Positions 1 through 6,712 of a stretch of 15,243 nucleotides of DNA are shown here, one piece after another. The DNA is from Caryophanales bacterium UBA782 (GTDB taxonomy: Bacteria; Bacillota_I; Bacilli_A; RFN20; CAG-826): positions 1 through 15,243 of the forward strand of contig DBJG01000039.1 of assembly GCA_002296455.1 (NCBI GenBank). Direction: 5' to 3'. The notes under the pieces were generated by a model. The model saw only the letters and a program-made list of their open reading frames with translations. It did not search any database and was not told where the DNA came from. The position numbers were made by a program, and so were the translations under genes. Position 1 is the stretch's first letter. Each line of letters opens with the position of its first letter.

Positions 1-446
1 AATCGCAAGAAGGTATTGTTCCTGATGGGTGGTCGTTTTCCGATGAATCTTACTTCGAATTTAAGCAGAATCCTTCTGGAAAATCCAGCGATCCTGATTG
101 GCTCCCGGATGGAAGCTGGGAGATGCAAAAGTACGTTTATATTGACAAATCACACCGCTATAAATATATGTACGAGTATATCATGGAATGGCACAACACT
201 CCTTTCGACTCGTTGAGCTCGATGAGACCGAGAGCGTATGAGTCAGATCCAGACAATACGGTATATGTCCCCATGTATACCGAGCATGAGCTCAATTCGG
301 AAATCGCGGATAGCAACTGGAGAGGCATCATTAATGTCTATTGTTATATCACTCCACTACAAAAAAACGATTATTCGAAAAGAAAGTTAATGGTTAAATG
401 CTATTATTCTGATTTAAGCACTTTTTCTATTACTTTCTCTATGTGA
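1..446 (+). CDS. Unrecognised protein, C-terminal part (5' end outside window)
   Basis: A reading frame is open from base 3 and ends with TGA at 444-446, giving about 147 residues of the C-terminus of a longer protein. I do not recognise a family. The visible part is rich in Tyr, Trp and Phe, for example around SWEMQKYVYIDKSHRYKYMY, and is acidic in the middle. It shows no obvious membrane segment. The last 20 residues are hydrophobic/aromatic with one Cys (KCYYSDLSTFSITFSM). The stop lies 7 bases before the ATG of the radical SAM/SPASM gene, so the two are very likely cotranscribed. By analogy with SPASM maturase operons this protein could be the substrate or an accessory factor, but nothing in the visible part proves it. 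An internal ATG at 123 exists, but the frame is continuous upstream of it, so I treat the gene as partial. An upstream frameshift cannot be excluded. Confidence 0.6.
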   Translation, partial: SQEGIVPDGWSFSDESYFEFKQNPSGKSSDPDWLPDGSWEMQKYVYIDKSHRYKYMYEYIMEWHNTPFDSLSSMRPRAYESDPDNTVYVPMYTEHELNSEIADSNWRGIINVYCYITPLQKNDYSKRKLMVKCYYSDLSTFSITFSM

Positions 447-453
447 GTATTTG

Positions 454-1821
454 ATGAGCAACAATACGCTAAATTCCGTTTTCGCCCGCTACGATATCTT
501 GGGCGAAAGCATTTACATCGATAAAAGGAACGGCAATTTCTCAAGTTCCTATGAGGAATTGGTGGAATTTCCTTTTTCTGAAGTCGAACCCGCTCCAAAA
601 TATTCGAACGATTTGTATCGCTGTGTTACGTTCTGTTTAGAAATATCTGATGCGTGCAATTTGAAGTGCTCGTATTGTTTCAATGAAAACAAAACCGGGA
701 AAAAGATGTCTTTTGAAGAAGCAGAAGGATGCTTGAACTATCTTTTCAAATTTTTCAATAAAGCGGAAAGGTATTTCATCGATGTTTCTGGATGCGGCGA
801 GCCGTTGCTCAATTTAAAACTAATCAACCAAATTGCTGATTACGCGAAACGAAAATCGAATGAAATCGATCGTGAAATTGTTGTCAGTTTCGTAACAAAC
901 GGGACGCTTTTGTCTGAAGAGGTCGTCCGTTTTCTTCAAAAGATGGGGATTCTGTTCGGTGTGAGCCTCGATGGCAATAAGCTCGTGCACGATTCTCACC
1001 GACAATTCGTAAATGGCGCCGGGACTTATTCCAGCATCACAAGAAACGTAAGCGCGATCGACCATAGAGAGTATTTAGGATGCGCAGTCACGATAACAAA
1101 AGAAGTATTTCCTTTGCTCCCAGCCTTGCAAGAGTTGAATCGTTATTTCTCTACGATTTCCGTTAAACCAGTTCGTTCGGAGGAATGGGGGATTGATGAA
1201 GAAAGCTGCCTTGCGTGGCTGAAAGAATATGAAGAGCTGGAACACTATTTAGAACAAAGAGTGTCCCTGGGAGACACTTCGTTGCTTTTTTGTTTGCTTA
1301 ATGGTGCCGATTATTTTGGAAAGTTCATTTTACGTTCGTTTCTCGGAATCAAAGCGTTATCTAGGTGTGACGGCGCTACTGGGAGAGTTGGCGTTTCGAT
1401 CAATGGTTCCTTTTATCCTTGCATCGCAATGATAGGATCGAATGAGAAACTCGGCGATATGGAAAGCGGATTTGATTTCCGCTCCGCAAAGCAATTCTAT
1501 GATGGACAAATCGTGAGGGACGATTGTAAATGCTGCGATTTTCGGTTTTTGTGTGGGGGAGAATGCGCCGTAGAAAGAAACGAGCATAATGGTTTGAATA
1601 ATATGATGTGCAGTTTTAAAAAAGAGCTTATTCTTTTGTCTATGGTTTTCGAAGAACATTGTCGATATTTTGGCGATGATATTTATGACAGAATTATTAA
1701 TTTCTGCGTGGAAAAACGTAAAAGGACCATGGAAAACCCTTTGTTACGGAAATACAGGGATTCGCATAAGGATCTTACGTTCGTAGAAGCAAGAGAACGG
1801 TTTTATGATGCAAAAGAATAA
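454..1821 (+). CDS. Radical SAM/SPASM domain protein (peptide/protein maturase-like)
   Basis: This 455-residue protein should be an iron-sulfur enzyme that cleaves S-adenosylmethionine to a radical and modifies a peptide or protein. The radical SAM cluster motif CxxxCxxC is C68-NLK-C72-SY-C75, followed by a GCGEPLL segment. The C-terminal SPASM region has C305, the GxxxxC motif ending at C323, C358-x2-C361-x5-C367-x3-C371 and C386. This is the set expected for two auxiliary 4Fe-4S clusters, as in anaerobic sulfatase maturases and thioether-forming RiPP maturases. The first 55 residues are a separate N-terminal segment that I do not recognise. ATG at 454 is chosen over TTG at 451 because the weak GTGAG (443-447) is 6 bases from the ATG but only 3 from the TTG. 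It follows the upstream gene by 7 bases. The radical SAM/SPASM class is secure; the substrate is unknown, and no sulfatase is nearby. Confidence 0.9.
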   Translation: MSNNTLNSVFARYDILGESIYIDKRNGNFSSSYEELVEFPFSEVEPAPKYSNDLYRCVTFCLEISDACNLKCSYCFNENKTGKKMSFEEAEGCLNYLFKFFNKAERYFIDVSGCGEPLLNLKLINQIADYAKRKSNEIDREIVVSFVTNGTLLSEEVVRFLQKMGILFGVSLDGNKLVHDSHRQFVNGAGTYSSITRNVSAIDHREYLGCAVTITKEVFPLLPALQELNRYFSTISVKPVRSEEWGIDEESCLAWLKEYEELEHYLEQRVSLGDTSLLFCLLNGADYFGKFILRSFLGIKALSRCDGATGRVGVSINGSFYPCIAMIGSNEKLGDMESGFDFRSAKQFYDGQIVRDDCKCCDFRFLCGGECAVERNEHNGLNNMMCSFKKELILLSMVFEEHCRYFGDDIYDRIINFCVEKRKRTMENPLLRKYRDSHKDLTFVEARERFYDAKE

Positions 1822-1958
1822 TGAGTTTGTTTATAGAAGCCAAGCAATGGGTTAAGAATAGAACTCCTTTATTATGAAAATCGTCATGCTTTGTTTTCCC
1901 TCCTATTCAAAAAAGCGTTTTGTTTGGCTTTATGAGAAAAGGTCACCGCTGGCTAACT

Positions 1959-1967
1959 TGATATAAG
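1959..1967 (+). promoter_or_regulatory. Extended -10 promoter upstream of the MATE leader
   Basis: TGATATAAG reads as an extended -10 element (TG, one base, TATAAG, five of six matches to TATAAT). No good -35 lies at the right distance, which is usual for extended -10 promoters. Initiation would fall near 1974, about 10 bases before the structured leader begins, so the whole aptamer would be transcribed. The alternative TTGATA (1958-1963) with TAAACT (1980-1985) would start inside the first stem and is less plausible. Confidence 0.45.
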
Positions 1968-1983
1968 TTTTAACTATGATAAA

Positions 1984-2053
1984 CTAGCGATTGTTTGTCG
2001 GAGGACGGGTAATCGCAATTACCTTCGTTAGATAAGACACTAAGTGCGCTTAG
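1984..2053 (+). promoter_or_regulatory. Probable guanidine-IV (mepA-motif) riboswitch aptamer
   Basis: The leader of the MATE gene folds into a compact two-hairpin structure. An outer stem pairs CTAGCGA (1984-1990) with TCGTTAG (2025-2031), seven pairs including one G-U. It encloses a purine-rich strand with GGACGG and an inner hairpin GGTAAT (2008-2013) / ATTACC (2018-2023) with loop CGCA. A second hairpin pairs CTAAG (2040-2044) with CTTAG (2049-2053) with loop TGCG. The two loops are exact reverse complements, so they can form a kissing pseudoknot. From memory of the family, the mepA motif lies upstream of MATE pumps, carries a GGACGG-type internal strand and uses a loop-loop contact to bind guanidinium. 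The pairings are seen directly; the family name rests on recall and gene context. Confidence 0.7.
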
Positions 2054-2065
2054 CTAGGAGGTAAT
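2018..2065 (+). promoter_or_regulatory. Expression platform: alternative stem hiding the MATE ribosome site
   Basis: ATTACCT (2018-2024), which forms the 3' side of the inner aptamer hairpin, is also perfectly complementary to AGGTAAT (2059-2065). That sequence contains the end of the Shine-Dalgarno AGGAGG (2056-2061). The alternative helix can be extended by TTAG (2028-2031) with CTAG (2054-2057), one G-U pair. The second aptamer hairpin fits inside the loop. The aptamer fold and this fold are mutually exclusive, which predicts that ligand binding exposes the ribosome site. No U-run follows, so control is more likely translational than by termination. This is inference from complementarity. 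Confidence 0.6.
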
Positions 2066-2069
2066 ATCG

Positions 2070-3422
2070 ATGAAATTTATTCGCGTCCCATTGTCGGAAC
2101 ATCTTGATACAAAAAGAATATTTTTTGCTGTTATTGCACCGATTTGCATGATGGTTTTTACCTCGTTTTACACTGCGGTTGATGGCATTTATCTTTCTAA
2201 CGTTGTAGGAACCAATGCTTTCAGTGGCGTTAACCTTATTTACCCTTATTGCGCTATTTTGGGCGGTGTTGGATTCATGTTTGGTACCGGGGGTAGCGCC
2301 CTTGTAAGCAAAGCGCTTGGCGAGAAAGAGGAAGAGAAGGCTAACCGCTATTTTTCCTTGATTATCTACGCAACCATCATCATCAGTGTGCTTTTATCCA
2401 TTGTTGGATTTTTCACGGTGGAACCTTTTGCGCGTTGGATGGCGTCCTTATCTTCTTCTGATGCCCAAGAAGCGATTGATTACGCGATTCGTTATGGACG
2501 ATTGCTTATGATCGGCATGCCGATGTTTATGCTTCAAAACGTTTTTCAATCTTTCTTCGCTACCGCAGAAAAACCGGTGACAGGGTTCTTGTTTATCGCA
2601 GGTGCAGGTATTGCCAACATCGCTTTGGATGCTCTATTTATTGTTGCTTTAAAAATGGAAGTGGAAGGGGCCGCCTTGGCAACATTAATTGGCTATTTTA
2701 TCGGGGGTGTGCTACCGATTTTGTATTTCGTTTTGAAAAAAGACATTCATATTCATCTAGGAAAAACGAAATTCGACGGTAAGGCGCTTACAAAGGCGGC
2801 AACGAATGGCTCCAGCGAATTTGTTTCGAATATCGCTTCTAGTATTGTTTCTATGTGCTACAACGCGCAGTTACTCATTTACGCTGGCCCAAAAGGCGTT
2901 TCCGCTTATGGGATTATTATGTACATTTCTTTTGCCTTCATGGCGATTTTCATTGGTTATTCCATTGGCATAGCTCCATTTGTCGGCTACCAGTATGGCG
3001 CGAATAATCATGAAGAGCTTCATAACATCTTCAAACGTTCTCTTATCATCGTTGGCATTATCGGCGTTTCTATGTTCGTCTTATCTGAAATCGTCGGTCC
3101 GTATTTCTGCATGGCTTTCGCGCAGCACGACCCAGAATTACTAAATATTTCAACTACCTCGGTCCGCATTTATTCCTTCGTTTTCTTAACAGCAGGATTC
3201 TCTATTTTCGGTTCAAGTTTCTTCACAGCTCTTAATAATGGGCTTGTCTCTGCTATTATCTCAATCGTGAGGGCTATCGTATTTGAACTAGTTTGCATTT
3301 TCGTTTTTCCGCCCTTGCTAGGACTCAATGGCATTTGGGCAGCAGGGCCTTTTGCGGAAATTGGTTCTACGGTAATGACCGTTTTCTTCTTCATAAAAGA
3401 AAGAAAACGATACCATTATTAA
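2070..3422 (+). CDS. mepA: MATE family multidrug efflux pump, MepA-like
   Basis: This 450-residue polytopic membrane protein has the usual MATE length and a two-half layout of about 12 hydrophobic segments. The first half carries VDGIYLSNVVGTNAFSGVNL and FGTGGSALVSKALGE, typical of MepA-type cation/drug antiporters of Firmicutes. The second half begins near residue 250 (SEFVSNIASSIVSM) and repeats the pattern (FVGYQYGANN). It would export cationic drugs or metabolites across the cytoplasmic membrane in exchange for Na+ or H+. Translation starts at ATG 2070, with AGGAGG at 2056-2061, 8 bases away. The leader looks like a guanidine-IV riboswitch, which would make guanidinium or a related cation the physiological signal and possibly a substrate. 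Family is secure; the symbol is by resemblance and substrate specificity is inferred. Confidence 0.92.
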   Translation: MKFIRVPLSEHLDTKRIFFAVIAPICMMVFTSFYTAVDGIYLSNVVGTNAFSGVNLIYPYCAILGGVGFMFGTGGSALVSKALGEKEEEKANRYFSLIIYATIIISVLLSIVGFFTVEPFARWMASLSSSDAQEAIDYAIRYGRLLMIGMPMFMLQNVFQSFFATAEKPVTGFLFIAGAGIANIALDALFIVALKMEVEGAALATLIGYFIGGVLPILYFVLKKDIHIHLGKTKFDGKALTKAATNGSSEFVSNIASSIVSMCYNAQLLIYAGPKGVSAYGIIMYISFAFMAIFIGYSIGIAPFVGYQYGANNHEELHNIFKRSLIIVGIIGVSMFVLSEIVGPYFCMAFAQHDPELLNISTTSVRIYSFVFLTAGFSIFGSSFFTALNNGLVSAIISIVRAIVFELVCIFVFPPLLGLNGIWAAGPFAEIGSTVMTVFFFIKERKRYHY

Positions 3423-3438
3423 TCGTTCCTTATTGTTT
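3406..3438 (+). terminator. Weak terminator-like hairpin at the end of the MATE gene
   Basis: AACGAT (3406-3411) pairs with ATCGTT (3422-3427) around a 10-base loop spanning the MATE stop codon, followed by a T-rich tail (CCTTATTGTTTTT). The stem is only six A/T-rich pairs, so termination efficiency is doubtful. It is the only candidate I see between the converging MATE and aldolase genes. Confidence 0.25.
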
Positions 3439-3530
3439 TTATGGAGCACATTATCTCGGAAATAAAACTACGTTTTTGTGTTCTAAGAAACGAAAATATA
3501 ACACCCCCTCTTCGATATTTTGCATCAACG

Positions 3531-4505
3531 TTAGTAGCGGTTATTGCTTCCTAAGATATCAATTTTGTGCAAATAGAGCTCATAAAGCTCTTTGCGGTTG
3601 GGAAGAGTGAACACTCTGCTATCGATTGCTTCTGGGTGTTCTTTTAAAATCCGGCGTGTATTCGCTAAGGCGGCAATCCAGCCATCGGTTGCGATATTCA
3701 CTTTCGCTACACCAAGTCTTGCCGCTTTACGAATCTCTTCATCGGGGATTCCGACCGTTTTTTCCAAATGACCACCATACTCGTTAATCATATTCACGTA
3801 TTTTGGATCGATATTGCTTGAGCCATGGAGGACAATCGGGTAACCAGGGATTTCTTCTTCGATTTCGTGCAAAATATCGTAGCGGAGTGGTGGCAATTTG
3901 CCAGTTTTGTCCGGTTTCATTTTCACGAGCCCGTGACACGTTCCGATGGAAATAGCAAGGGAATCGCATCCGCTTCGCTTGATGAATTCAATCGCCTTCT
4001 TTGGGTTTGTATATTTCGTTTCTTTATGAGTACCCCCTTCGCCTTCTTCTTCACCAGAAAGGATACCGAGTTCCGCTTCCACGCTGACATTGAATTGGTG
4101 CGCGTATTCCACGACTTTTTTCGTTAAGGCGAGATTCTCTTCAAATGGCAATAAGCTGCCATCAATCATCACACTAGAAAAACCATTTTCGATCGCTTTT
4201 ACGCAGTCTTCGTAAGACTTACCGTGGTCAAGATGAAGAGCAACAGGGAGAGAAAGCCCTGCTTTATGAATCCTGTCAACGACACCTTGGATCATCCTAG
4301 ATAGCATTTCGCCCTCTAGTTGCTTCAGCAAATTCGGCGATGCGAGGAAGATAATGGGGGAACGTTTTGCGATTATTGCATCGCATATCGCGTTGGTTTG
4401 CTCTAACGAAATGCTATATAAGGCGGGAATGGCGTAATGTTCGCTTTCCGCTTTCGAAAACATCTCTTTTGTGTTCGTAAAACCATAATCGATGAAATTT
4501 GGCAT
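3531..4505 (-). CDS. fba: Class II fructose-bisphosphate aldolase
   Basis: This 324-residue cytoplasmic enzyme should cleave fructose 1,6-bisphosphate to dihydroxyacetone phosphate and glyceraldehyde 3-phosphate in glycolysis, using Zn2+. The catalytic Asp and first zinc ligand are D93-H94 in LHLDHG. ENGFSSVMIDGS and EAELG follow. The second zinc His is in GTCHG and the third in VLHGSSN. The YGGHLEKTVGIP loop and LGVAKVNIATD phosphate-binding segment are also typical. The usual final HGG appears here as HGSSN and the phosphate-site segment as NIATD, so it may belong to a divergent class II branch; the related GatY/KbaY tagatose aldolases are the main alternative. The start is ATG 4505 because AAGGAG lies 5 bases upstream; the in-frame ATG at 4520 would overlap that ribosome site. 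It stands alone, convergent with the MATE gene and divergent from the HAD gene. Confidence 0.9.
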   Translation of the reverse strand: MPNFIDYGFTNTKEMFSKAESEHYAIPALYSISLEQTNAICDAIIAKRSPIIFLASPNLLKQLEGEMLSRMIQGVVDRIHKAGLSLPVALHLDHGKSYEDCVKAIENGFSSVMIDGSLLPFEENLALTKKVVEYAHQFNVSVEAELGILSGEEEGEGGTHKETKYTNPKKAIEFIKRSGCDSLAISIGTCHGLVKMKPDKTGKLPPLRYDILHEIEEEIPGYPIVLHGSSNIDPKYVNMINEYGGHLEKTVGIPDEEIRKAARLGVAKVNIATDGWIAALANTRRILKEHPEAIDSRVFTLPNRKELYELYLHKIDILGSNNRY

Positions 4506-4510
4506 AAAAA

Positions 4511-4516
4511 CTCCTT
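4511..4516 (-). promoter_or_regulatory. Ribosome binding site fixing the aldolase start
   Basis: The minus strand reads AAGGAG followed by five T residues and ATG. This places the aldolase start at 4505 rather than at the upstream in-frame ATG (4520). Confidence 0.8.
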
Positions 4517-4531
4517 GCATGGATTTCTTCC

Positions 4532-4537
4532 ATTATA
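4532..4537 (-). promoter_or_regulatory. -10 box of the aldolase promoter
   Basis: A perfect TATAAT on the minus strand lies 26 bases before the aldolase ATG, giving a leader of about 20 bases. No convincing -35 hexamer is visible 16-18 bases upstream, where the sequence is simply A/T-rich. Confidence 0.45.
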
Positions 4538-4645
4538 AAACATACTTCGTTAAATTACTTACTATTTTAAAATTGTGTAGTCTTAATCGAAAAGCGTGGT
4601 TTACTTTTGCTTGCTCTTCCCGTAAAAACAAAGAATACTTAATTT

Positions 4646-5293
4646 ATGATTGTGTTCTATGATTTAGACGGCACTTTAATTGACTCGAAATGCGAAATTG
4701 TCGCGACGCTTAATGAGTCTTTGCGCCGCTGCCGCATTCCATTAAATGACAAGACAAGCGAGTTTAAAATCGGACCCCACCTTGTCGATTTGATCCCCGC
4801 TGCTTTTCCAAAAGGCTATTTTACAAAAGAAAAGCTAGAAGAAGTGATTGCCGTTTATCGTAGCATCTACAACTTTAGTGATCATAAAATGACGCATCCT
4901 TATAAGGGGATTGATGAAATGATTATTCATGCCCCGTATAAGCAGTATTTGCTCACGAATAAACCGATGGGTCCAGCAAGCAAAATCCTTGCAAATTTCA
5001 ATTGGCTTTCTCATTTTGAGGCCATTTGGCCGAGCGATTCTTCAACAGGCGAGACTAAAATCACGTTGTTAGAAAAAGCGAAAAATCTCTTTAAGGAAAG
5101 CATCATCATGGTCGGCGATACCTCCCCGGATATTCTTGCTGCCAAAACAAATGGTGTTTATTCCATTGGCGTTTTGTATGGCGAAGGAAAGAAAGAAGAA
5201 CTCGTATCCGCTGGTGCAAACTTGCTCGTCTCTACACCATTCGAACTTCGTGAACGACTCATGGAACTATGGAAAGAAGAAAATCGTAATTAG
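4646..5293 (+). CDS. HAD-family hydrolase, phosphoglycolate phosphatase-like
   Basis: This is a 215-residue haloacid dehalogenase superfamily phosphatase, the normal length for the Gph/PpaX group. Motif I is D6-x-D8-GT near the N-terminus (nucleophile D6). Motif II is the Thr of LLTNK (T104). A motif III Lys is likely in ETKITLL. Motif IV is GD158-TSPD162 and binds Mg2+. Residues about 15-80 form the helical cap insertion (C1) that selects the substrate. It could remove phosphate from phosphoglycolate, pyrophosphate or another small phosphorylated metabolite; the exact substrate cannot be told. There is no clear Shine-Dalgarno sequence before the ATG. A weak AATACT (4634-4639) lies only 6 bases before the ATG, so a leaderless transcript is possible. 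It is divergent from the aldolase and precedes the RfbA-type gene by 73 bases. Confidence 0.88.
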   Translation: MIVFYDLDGTLIDSKCEIVATLNESLRRCRIPLNDKTSEFKIGPHLVDLIPAAFPKGYFTKEKLEEVIAVYRSIYNFSDHKMTHPYKGIDEMIIHAPYKQYLLTNKPMGPASKILANFNWLSHFEAIWPSDSSTGETKITLLEKAKNLFKESIIMVGDTSPDILAAKTNGVYSIGVLYGEGKKEELVSAGANLLVSTPFELRERLMELWKEENRN

Positions 5294-5366
5294 CCTTTGA
5301 GGCTACTCCTCGCCCCTAGGAACGTAGTAGAATAACAGCACGACACATAAACTAGGAGATTCTTAC

Positions 5367-6233
5367 ATGAAAGGTATTATTCTTGGTGGCGGGAACGGTT
5401 CCCGATTATATCCTCTTACTTTATCGACGAATAAATTGCTGATTCCTTTGTATGATAAACCAATGGTCTATTATCCTTTGGCCACGTTGATGCAAGCAGG
5501 CATCCGCGACGTGATGATTATTTCCAATAGTCGCGATTTAGAACGCTTCAAAATGGTGTTTGAAGACGGCTCAAAACTAGGGATGCATATCTCTTATGGC
5601 GTCCAAGAGGTGCCGACAGGCATCGTGAGCGCTTTCCTTATTGGCGAAGAATTCATTAAAAACGAAGAATGCGCGTTGATTCTTGGTGACAATCTTTTTT
5701 ACGGACCCAGCATGGAAAAATGCTTAATGGCGGCGTCGAAGCGAGCGAAGGAGGGTGGCACCACATTATTCGGATATCGAGTTTCCGACCCAGAACGATT
5801 TGGCGTCGTTGAATTGGACAAGAACAACCGTGCCTTATCCATCGAAGAAAAACCGAAGCAGCCAAAATCGAATATCGCCGTCACCGGTTTGTATTTTTAT
5901 CCACGCGATGTTGTCAACAAAGCGAAAATGGTGAAACCTAGCGCGAGAGGAGAATACGAAATTACGGACTTAAATAACTTGTATTTGCAAGAAGGGAACG
6001 TTTGCGTCGAGACTCTTTATGGCGAAGACCAATGGTTTGATGCAGGGACTTTTGATTCTTTGCTTGAAGCCGGCAACCGCATCCAAAAAGTTGAAAAAGA
6101 AGGGCTGCCTGTTGCTTTTATTGAACAAATCGCTTACGAAAAAGGCTGGATTAATAAAGAACAATTGATCGCGATAGGGGAATCGATGAAAAAGAATTCC
6201 TATGGTGAGCATCTTCTATCGCTTGTGAAATAG
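5367..6233 (+). CDS. rfbA: Glucose-1-phosphate thymidylyltransferase (RfbA type)
   Basis: This 288-residue cytoplasmic enzyme should couple glucose 1-phosphate and dTTP to make dTDP-glucose, the first step toward dTDP-rhamnose and other deoxysugars. The N-terminal nucleotide loop is GGGNGSRLYPLT (residues 7-18), followed by YDKPMVYYPLATLMQAGI, the Mg2+-binding LGDNLFYG, EEKP, VTGLYFYP, GEYEITDLNN and WFDAGT. All are hallmarks of the RfbA/RmlA group, and the length matches. The nucleotide loop has GNGS where GSGT is commoner. AGGAG (5354-5358) sits 8 bases before ATG 5367. The rfbB, rfbC and rfbD partners are not adjacent. The next gene begins 5 bases after its stop, so the two are probably one transcript. 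A different sugar-1-phosphate or nucleotide remains possible. Confidence 0.93.
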   Translation: MKGIILGGGNGSRLYPLTLSTNKLLIPLYDKPMVYYPLATLMQAGIRDVMIISNSRDLERFKMVFEDGSKLGMHISYGVQEVPTGIVSAFLIGEEFIKNEECALILGDNLFYGPSMEKCLMAASKRAKEGGTTLFGYRVSDPERFGVVELDKNNRALSIEEKPKQPKSNIAVTGLYFYPRDVVNKAKMVKPSARGEYEITDLNNLYLQEGNVCVETLYGEDQWFDAGTFDSLLEAGNRIQKVEKEGLPVAFIEQIAYEKGWINKEQLIAIGESMKKNSYGEHLLSLVK

Positions 6234-6238
6234 AAAAC

Positions 6239-6667
6239 ATGGAAAAGAATATTCTTGCACTCGATTTGGGGAAAGGTTCCTTAGGCATGGCAATTTCGCG
6301 AAGTGGCATGTTGGCCACACCGCTTGAGAACCTTCGCTTCAAGGCCACACATTATGAAGAAGCCATAATGGGCATAAAACGTGTCTTTCTGAGAGAAAAA
6401 GTGGAACATTTTGTGATTGGTTATCCTCTTTTCCCAAGCGGCGATCCATGTGAAATGACTCCGATTGTGGAATCATTCATCCTCCGACTCAAATCCGAAT
6501 TCCCTTCCATTCCAGTGACGAAAGTGGACGAAAGAAATAGCACGGTTGAGGCCGCGATGATGTTTCATGCCTCTGGCGAATCCAGCAAAAAGCAGAAACA
6601 CCATATTGACTCTGGCGCGGCAGTCATTATTTTGGAACGCTACCTCACTTCAATCGGTCAGAATTAG
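6239..6667 (+). CDS. yqgF: Pre-16S rRNA nuclease / putative Holliday junction resolvase, YqgF family
   Basis: This 142-residue protein has the YqgF/RuvX length and RNase H-like fold signature. The acidic residues expected in the active site are D9 in ALDLGKG, E98 in VDERNST and D124 in HIDSGAA. VIGYPLFPSGDPCEMTP matches the family's G-x-P loop. YqgF proteins take part in 16S rRNA 5'-end maturation and have also been proposed as Holliday junction resolvases. The usual KR-x-G after the first Asp reads KGSLG here, a variation of a moderately variable stretch. It begins 5 bases after the rfbA-type stop without a visible Shine-Dalgarno, suggesting translational coupling. Confidence 0.9.
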   Translation: MEKNILALDLGKGSLGMAISRSGMLATPLENLRFKATHYEEAIMGIKRVFLREKVEHFVIGYPLFPSGDPCEMTPIVESFILRLKSEFPSIPVTKVDERNSTVEAAMMFHASGESSKKQKHHIDSGAAVIILERYLTSIGQN

Positions 6668-6673
6668 ACTCTT

Positions 6674-6703
6674 TTGTAAAACATCGGCCGTATCATTTAT
6701 AAT
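6674..6703 (+). promoter_or_regulatory. Promoter immediately before the patatin-like gene
   Basis: TTGTAA (6674-6679) is separated by 18 bases from a perfect TATAAT (6698-6703). Initiation would be expected about 6710-6712, essentially at the ATG (6713), so the transcript would be leaderless or nearly so. The gene has no ribosome site beyond a GGG two bases from the ATG, which agrees with that reading. Confidence 0.45.
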
Positions 6704-6712
6704 ATATGGGCA

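Noticed and set aside
1837..1930. AAGCCAA (1837-1843) and TTGGCTT (1924-1930) as a terminator after the maturase gene
   Set aside because: The arms are perfect but 80 bases apart and not followed by a T-run, so not a credible intrinsic terminator.
1958..1985. TTGATA-16-TAAACT as the MATE promoter
   Set aside because: Transcription would begin inside the first aptamer stem; the extended -10 at 1959-1967 keeps the aptamer whole.
3444..3483. GAGCACA / TGTGTTC inverted repeat between MATE and aldolase genes
   Set aside because: The 26-base loop, a G-T pair and no T-run on either side make it unconvincing as a bidirectional terminator.
5291..5305. TAGCC-TTTGA-GGCTA hairpin after the HAD gene
   Set aside because: The stem has only five pairs and no T-run follows; probably not a terminator.
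5305..5333. TACTCC-17-TAGAAT as a promoter for the rfbA-type gene
   Set aside because: The -35 has little resemblance to consensus. The spacing is right and it cannot be excluded, but the evidence is too weak to list.
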